This document shows, piece by piece, positions 55,683 to 58,874 of a DNA stretch of 58,874 bases (position 1 is the stretch's first letter; every line of letters begins with the position of its first letter). The stretch comes from Sulfuricurvum sp. MLSB (lineage in GTDB: Bacteria > Campylobacterota > Campylobacteria > Campylobacterales > Sulfurimonadaceae), in NCBI RefSeq assembly GCF_000747095.1, contig NZ_JQGL01000142.1, positions 1 through 58,874 on the forward strand, given 5' to 3'. Under the pieces are notes generated by a model, which had not been told where the DNA came from, ran no database searches, and saw only the letters and a program-made list of their open reading frames with translations. A program made the position numbers and the translations under genes.

Positions 55683-56636
55683 ATGAAATATCTGTTCCGT
55701 TCTCTTGCGTATACTGTTTTAATGTTAGTATTGATTTCACTGCTCTCATTCGGGGCGATTCATATGGCGCCTAACAGCTTTAGCGGCGGCGAACTCAACC
55801 CTAACATGACACCCGAAGCAATTGCGCAGCTTAAAGCGGTTTATGGTCTTGACAAGCCGTTATTCCGACAATATGCGGATTGGGTCGTCAATCTGGTGCA
55901 TCTGAACTTTGGGATTTCGTTTACGAACGGTGCACAGGTCAGCGAGGTGGTTGCGGAGAGGTTACCGGTAACGCTGTGGATGAATATCGTTGCTTTGCTG
56001 TTGACGTTCGTCCTCTCGTTATGGCTTGGGATAACGGCTGCGATGCATTATGGAAGCCGCAAGGATAGCGCCTTGATACAATTTTCGCTGGTGAGTTTTG
56101 CGATGCCTTCGTATTATCTGGCATTGGTGCTGATGCTGCTTTTGGGTTTTGTGCTGGGCTGGTTTCCCCTGAACGGTCTGCATTCTCTCGAACCTCCTGC
56201 AGGGATAGGGTATTATCTTGATATGGCGTGGCATTTGACGCTTCCGATCGCAGTGATGGTTTTTGTAGGGGTTGGAAGTTTAACACTCTACGTCCGTTCG
56301 CTGGTGATCGAAATCCTCAAAAGCGACTATATCTATTTTGCCCGCGCGCGTGGCATCGACGAGAAGAAAATTATCCGTTATTATATACTTCCCAATCTGC
56401 TTCCTCCGATTGTGACGATGCTGGGGCTTTCTTTGCCCGGTTTGATCGGAGGATCGGTAATTCTTGAATCAATATTCGGTATCGAAGGAATGGGGCAGCT
56501 TTTTTATCTCTCGGCAATGAGCCGGGATTATCCGGTGATAATGGGGATTTTGATGATGAGTGCGTTTTTGACGCTGATCGGCAATCAGATTGCCGATGCG
56601 ATACTTTTGAAGTTAAATCCGTTTGTGAAGAGATGA
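55683..56636 (+). CDS. ABC transporter permease, DppB/OppB family
   Basis: 317 aa inner-membrane permease of the peptide/nickel transporter family. N-terminal helix, then the family stretch LKAVYGLDKPLFRQYADWVVNLVHLNFGIS. The EAA-like loop is ARARGIDEKKIIRYYILPNLLPPIVTMLGL, followed by GGSVILESIFGIEGMGQLFY. The start at 55683 (MKYLFRSLAY) is favoured because the in-frame ATG at 55629 falls inside the upstream terminator. It stands alone: no DppC, ATPase or binding protein is adjacent, so the substrate cannot be stated. Confidence 0.87.
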   Translation: MKYLFRSLAYTVLMLVLISLLSFGAIHMAPNSFSGGELNPNMTPEAIAQLKAVYGLDKPLFRQYADWVVNLVHLNFGISFTNGAQVSEVVAERLPVTLWMNIVALLLTFVLSLWLGITAAMHYGSRKDSALIQFSLVSFAMPSYYLALVLMLLLGFVLGWFPLNGLHSLEPPAGIGYYLDMAWHLTLPIAVMVFVGVGSLTLYVRSLVIEILKSDYIYFARARGIDEKKIIRYYILPNLLPPIVTMLGLSLPGLIGGSVILESIFGIEGMGQLFYLSAMSRDYPVIMGILMMSAFLTLIGNQIADAILLKLNPFVKR

Positions 56637-56645
56637 TAAAGTTTT

Positions 56646-57776
56646 TTAATTCCCGAAAAGCGCTTCGAGCGAGCTGAGTCCCTCTTTTTTCTCTTCGGCC
56701 GCTTTTTCGCCGGCGGCGGTACCGCCTTGTTCGTTCAGCTCGATGGTGTAACCGGTGAGCATTGAGGCGAGGCGGATGTTGATACCGCTTTTACCGATCG
56801 CTTTGGATTTTTGATCGCTCGGAAGGGTAACGATCGCTTTTTTCTCCCCTTCTTCGGTCTCTTCTACCGTAACGGCGGAGATAATCGCCGGACTCATGGC
56901 ACGGGAAATGAACAATTCAGGTTGCGGAGTATACTCGACACAGTCGATATTTTCGCCGCAGAGTTCTTCGCTCACCGCGTTGATCCGTACCCCGCGTACC
57001 CCGACGGTCGCACCGATCGGATCGATCTGGGGACGGTTGGTGTAGAGGGCGATTTTGGCACGTTCACCCGGAATACGGGCACATTTCTCGATCACAACGA
57101 TGCCGTCTTTGATTTCGGGAACTTCGAGAGCAAGAAGCTCTTCGAGGAATTTTGGAGACGTGCGTGAAAGTTCCATCGAGATACCGTTGATTTTATCAAC
57201 ATGGACGCGGCGCACGATCGCGCTCACCATATCGCCGACTTTGAATTTTTCGCCTTTGATGCGGTTTTTCATCGGCAGGACCGCACGGATTTCATCGATT
57301 TCGATCGTCGTGTTCTGCTGTTCGTCGACGCGGGTAACGCGTCCCGAGACGATCTGATTGATCTTGCTTTTGTATTTGTCGTACAGTTCGTTTTCGACGA
57401 GGCGCTGAATATGAAATTCTATTTCGCGGTGCAGTGTTGCAAATGCGCTTCGGCCGTAGCTTTCGATATCGTGCTCCATCTGGAGCTGATCTCCGATTTC
57501 GGCATCTTCGTCGATTTCCAGGGCATTGGTCAGGCTCATGTAGGCGCCTGTTTCTTCCCCTTCCAGTTCCGGAGCGTCGTCGGCGACTACGGTGATGATC
57601 TGGCGGAGTTTGACCTGTTTGGTACGCTCATCAATGTCGGCTTCAAAGGCAAACGTCGGATTGATAATCCGTTTGGCGGTTTGGATGAAAGACGTTTTGA
57701 TCGCCTCTTTGACGTTTTCGCGGCTGAGACCTTTTTCGTTGGCAATCGAATCAATAATATCTAAAATATTTTCCAT
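56646..57776 (-). CDS. nusA: Transcription termination/antitermination factor NusA
   Basis: RNA-polymerase-associated factor. N-terminal domain MENILDIIDSIANEKGLSRENVKEAIKTSF, S1 domain around GRVTRVDEQQNTTIEI, then KH domains with GVRGVRINAVSEEL and KAIGKSGINIRLASMLTGY. At 376 aa it lacks the acidic C-terminal repeats of E. coli NusA, as is usual outside the gammaproteobacteria. Convergent with the permease gene, 9 bp apart. Confidence 0.95.
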   Translation of the reverse strand: MENILDIIDSIANEKGLSRENVKEAIKTSFIQTAKRIINPTFAFEADIDERTKQVKLRQIITVVADDAPELEGEETGAYMSLTNALEIDEDAEIGDQLQMEHDIESYGRSAFATLHREIEFHIQRLVENELYDKYKSKINQIVSGRVTRVDEQQNTTIEIDEIRAVLPMKNRIKGEKFKVGDMVSAIVRRVHVDKINGISMELSRTSPKFLEELLALEVPEIKDGIVVIEKCARIPGERAKIALYTNRPQIDPIGATVGVRGVRINAVSEELCGENIDCVEYTPQPELFISRAMSPAIISAVTVEETEEGEKKAIVTLPSDQKSKAIGKSGINIRLASMLTGYTIELNEQGGTAAGEKAAEEKKEGLSSLEALFGN

Positions 57777-57852
57777 AGCAATATCCTTGTTGGTAATCGA
57801 AACTCATAAAAAAATCGGTTTGGTTGGGAAAGCTTTTTTATGAAGGAAAAGT

Positions 57853-57858
57853 ATTATA
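57853..57858 (-). promoter_or_regulatory. -10 box for nusA
   Basis: Minus-strand TATAAT, about 77 bp before the nusA ATG. Confidence 0.4.
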
Positions 57859-57897
57859 CATAATTTTCTCTTAATACGATATTTATCGAAACACCGA

Positions 57898-57903
57898 TAT
57901 AAT
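57898..57903 (+). promoter_or_regulatory. -10 box for HP0268-like gene and miaB
   Basis: TATAAT about 42 bp before ATG 57945; GAGAGAAGGGAA supplies the Shine-Dalgarno. Confidence 0.5.
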
Positions 57904-57944
57904 CCCGACAATATCAAGAACTCTATGAGAGAAGGGAATACAGA

Positions 57945-58187
57945 ATGGAACTCAAAATTGCCCGCAGCGAACATGACGCGAAACCAAAGAAAATCGACCT
58001 GAAAAAAATCACCGAAATGGTCGAAAAAACCAATTCGCTGATGCTCTATTTTGATCGTGAAAATTCGCACAAAGACCTTCTTGCCCTGCAAGATCACTTC
58101 GAAGGGGAAGGCAAAAGCTTTTATATGCGCGAAGTGCGCTACGGTCTCTCCGCTAACGAGTACATGTACGAGGTTCATATCCTCTAA
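57945..58187 (+). CDS. HP0268-like small protein
   Basis: 80 aa, the same length as H. pylori HP0268 and in the same position before miaB. Similar blocks: [22 protein letters not shown] and [20 protein letters not shown] at the end. HP0268 has been reported as a small alpha/beta (Smr-like) nicking nuclease; whether this homologue has activity is untested. Its TAA stop shares a base with the miaB ATG (TAATG), so the two are coupled. Confidence 0.78.
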   Translation: MELKIARSEHDAKPKKIDLKKITEMVEKTNSLMLYFDRENSHKDLLALQDHFEGEGKSFYMREVRYGLSANEYMYEVHIL

Positions 58188-58874
58188 TGTCCAAAAAACT
58201 CTTTATCGAAACGCTCGGATGCGCGATGAACGTTCGCGATTCCGAGCATATGATTGCGGAGCTGAACGCACAGGAAGGGTATGAACTCACGGACGACGCG
58301 CGCGAAGCCGACCTGATTTTGATCAATACCTGTTCGGTCCGTGAAAAGCCGGTTCATAAACTCTTCTCCGAACTCGGCGGTTTTAACAAGCTCAAAAAAG
58401 AGGGGGCAAAAATCGGCGTTTGCGGCTGTACGGCTTCCCATCTTGGCAAAGAGATCATCAAGCGCGCACCGTATGTGAATTTTGTTCTCGGAGCGCGCAA
58501 CGTTTCCAAAATCGGGGAGGTGATTTATCGGGACAAAGCGGTCGAGATAGACATCGATTTCGACGAATCGCAGTTCGCCTTCAAAGATTTCCGCTCAAGC
58601 CCTTACAAAGCCTACATCAATATCTCGATCGGATGCGACAAGCAGTGCACGTTCTGCATCGTCCCTAAAACGCGCGGCGACGAGATCTCCATACCGGCCG
58701 ATCTGATTGTCGCCGAAGCGCGCAAGGCCGCCGAATCGGGAGCCAAAGAGGTGTTTTTGCTTGGGCAGAACGTCAATAACTACGGCCGCCGCTTCTCCGG
58801 TCAGCATGAAAAAGTCAACTTTACCGAGCTGCTCCGCCGTGTGAGCGCAGTCGAGGGGATCGAGCGGATTCGCT
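58187..58874 (+). CDS. miaB: tRNA-2-methylthio-N6-dimethylallyladenosine synthase (5' part)
   Basis: Radical-SAM methylthiotransferase that modifies the i6A37 made by MiaA. The visible 229 residues include the N-terminal cluster Cys residues ([30 protein letters not shown]) and the radical-SAM motif [18 protein letters not shown]. The frame is open to the end of the window; the TRAM domain lies beyond it. Confidence 0.95.
   Translation, partial: MSKKLFIETLGCAMNVRDSEHMIAELNAQEGYELTDDAREADLILINTCSVREKPVHKLFSELGGFNKLKKEGAKIGVCGCTASHLGKEIIKRAPYVNFVLGARNVSKIGEVIYRDKAVEIDIDFDESQFAFKDFRSSPYKAYINISIGCDKQCTFCIVPKTRGDEISIPADLIVAEARKAAESGAKEVFLLGQNVNNYGRRFSGQHEKVNFTELLRRVSAVEGIERIR

Overview
The window is chromosomal DNA of a Campylobacterota (epsilonproteobacterial) bacterium, most like a free-living Sulfuricurvum/Sulfurimonas-type organism. 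The evidence is gene order shared with Helicobacter and Campylobacter: chePep-gmk-tatA-argS; a 14-gene nuo cluster with nuoE/nuoF replaced, followed by pflA; tpiA-fabI; and an HP0268-like gene before miaB. Promoters are the epsilonproteobacterial type, with a strong TATAAT/TACAAT -10 box and no clear -35. The genus assignment is inference.

Layout. 1-2200: 3' end of a Bcp peroxiredoxin and a DUF3373 outer-membrane protein (minus). 2210-5616: rpsB-tsf, a LolD-type ABC ATPase and fliR. 5608-10209: a degenerate PLD-like protein (minus), then chePep-gmk-tatA-argS. 10298-18649: N-carbamoylputrescine amidase, a J-domain protein, a dinB-like polymerase with a DUF234/PD-(D/E)XK gene (minus), a small Cys-containing protein (minus), a Tas-like aldo/keto reductase, a lipoprotein, a heme-copper-oxidase-I-like membrane protein and an aminotransferase. 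18650-21079: accessory island with a DUF4258/YgiT toxin-antitoxin-like pair and a very AT-rich KAP-type P-loop NTPase. 21079-24912: nfo, an AAA ATPase and a TlpD-like soluble chemoreceptor. 25233-42672: complex I. 42687-47919: pflA, miaA (minus), a UbiA/MqnP prenyltransferase and two small genes. 47960-48036: tRNA-Arg(GCG). 48099-49707: nadD-rsfS-ydcF-like (minus). 49785-53573: gapA-pgk-tpiA-fabI. 53633-56636: lipoprotein (minus), MOMP-type porin and a lone DppB-type permease. 56646-58874: nusA (minus), HP0268-like gene and the 5' part of miaB.

The most interesting system is the complex I electron-input module. NuoE and the FMN/NADH part of NuoF are absent. In their place are a 74-aa HP1264-like protein and a 678-aa fusion of a NuoF N3-cluster-like domain (one ligand Cys replaced by Gly) with a complete GltD-type FAD/NAD(P)H oxidoreductase, followed by two tandem, non-identical NuoG proteins that both keep every cluster ligand. 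This suggests a complex I with an alternative electron input.

Other signals: a roughly 80-nt repeat lying 3' of two unrelated genes (DUF3373 and tsf) in the same relative orientation; at least four genes whose TATAAT box sits 6-8 nt before the ATG, predicting leaderless mRNAs; an 18-bp TGTGAC-N6-GTCACA palindrome upstream of the porin with a near copy upstream of the DUF3373 gene; structured leaders before rpsB and nuoA; and hairpins spanning the stop codons of tsf and argS.
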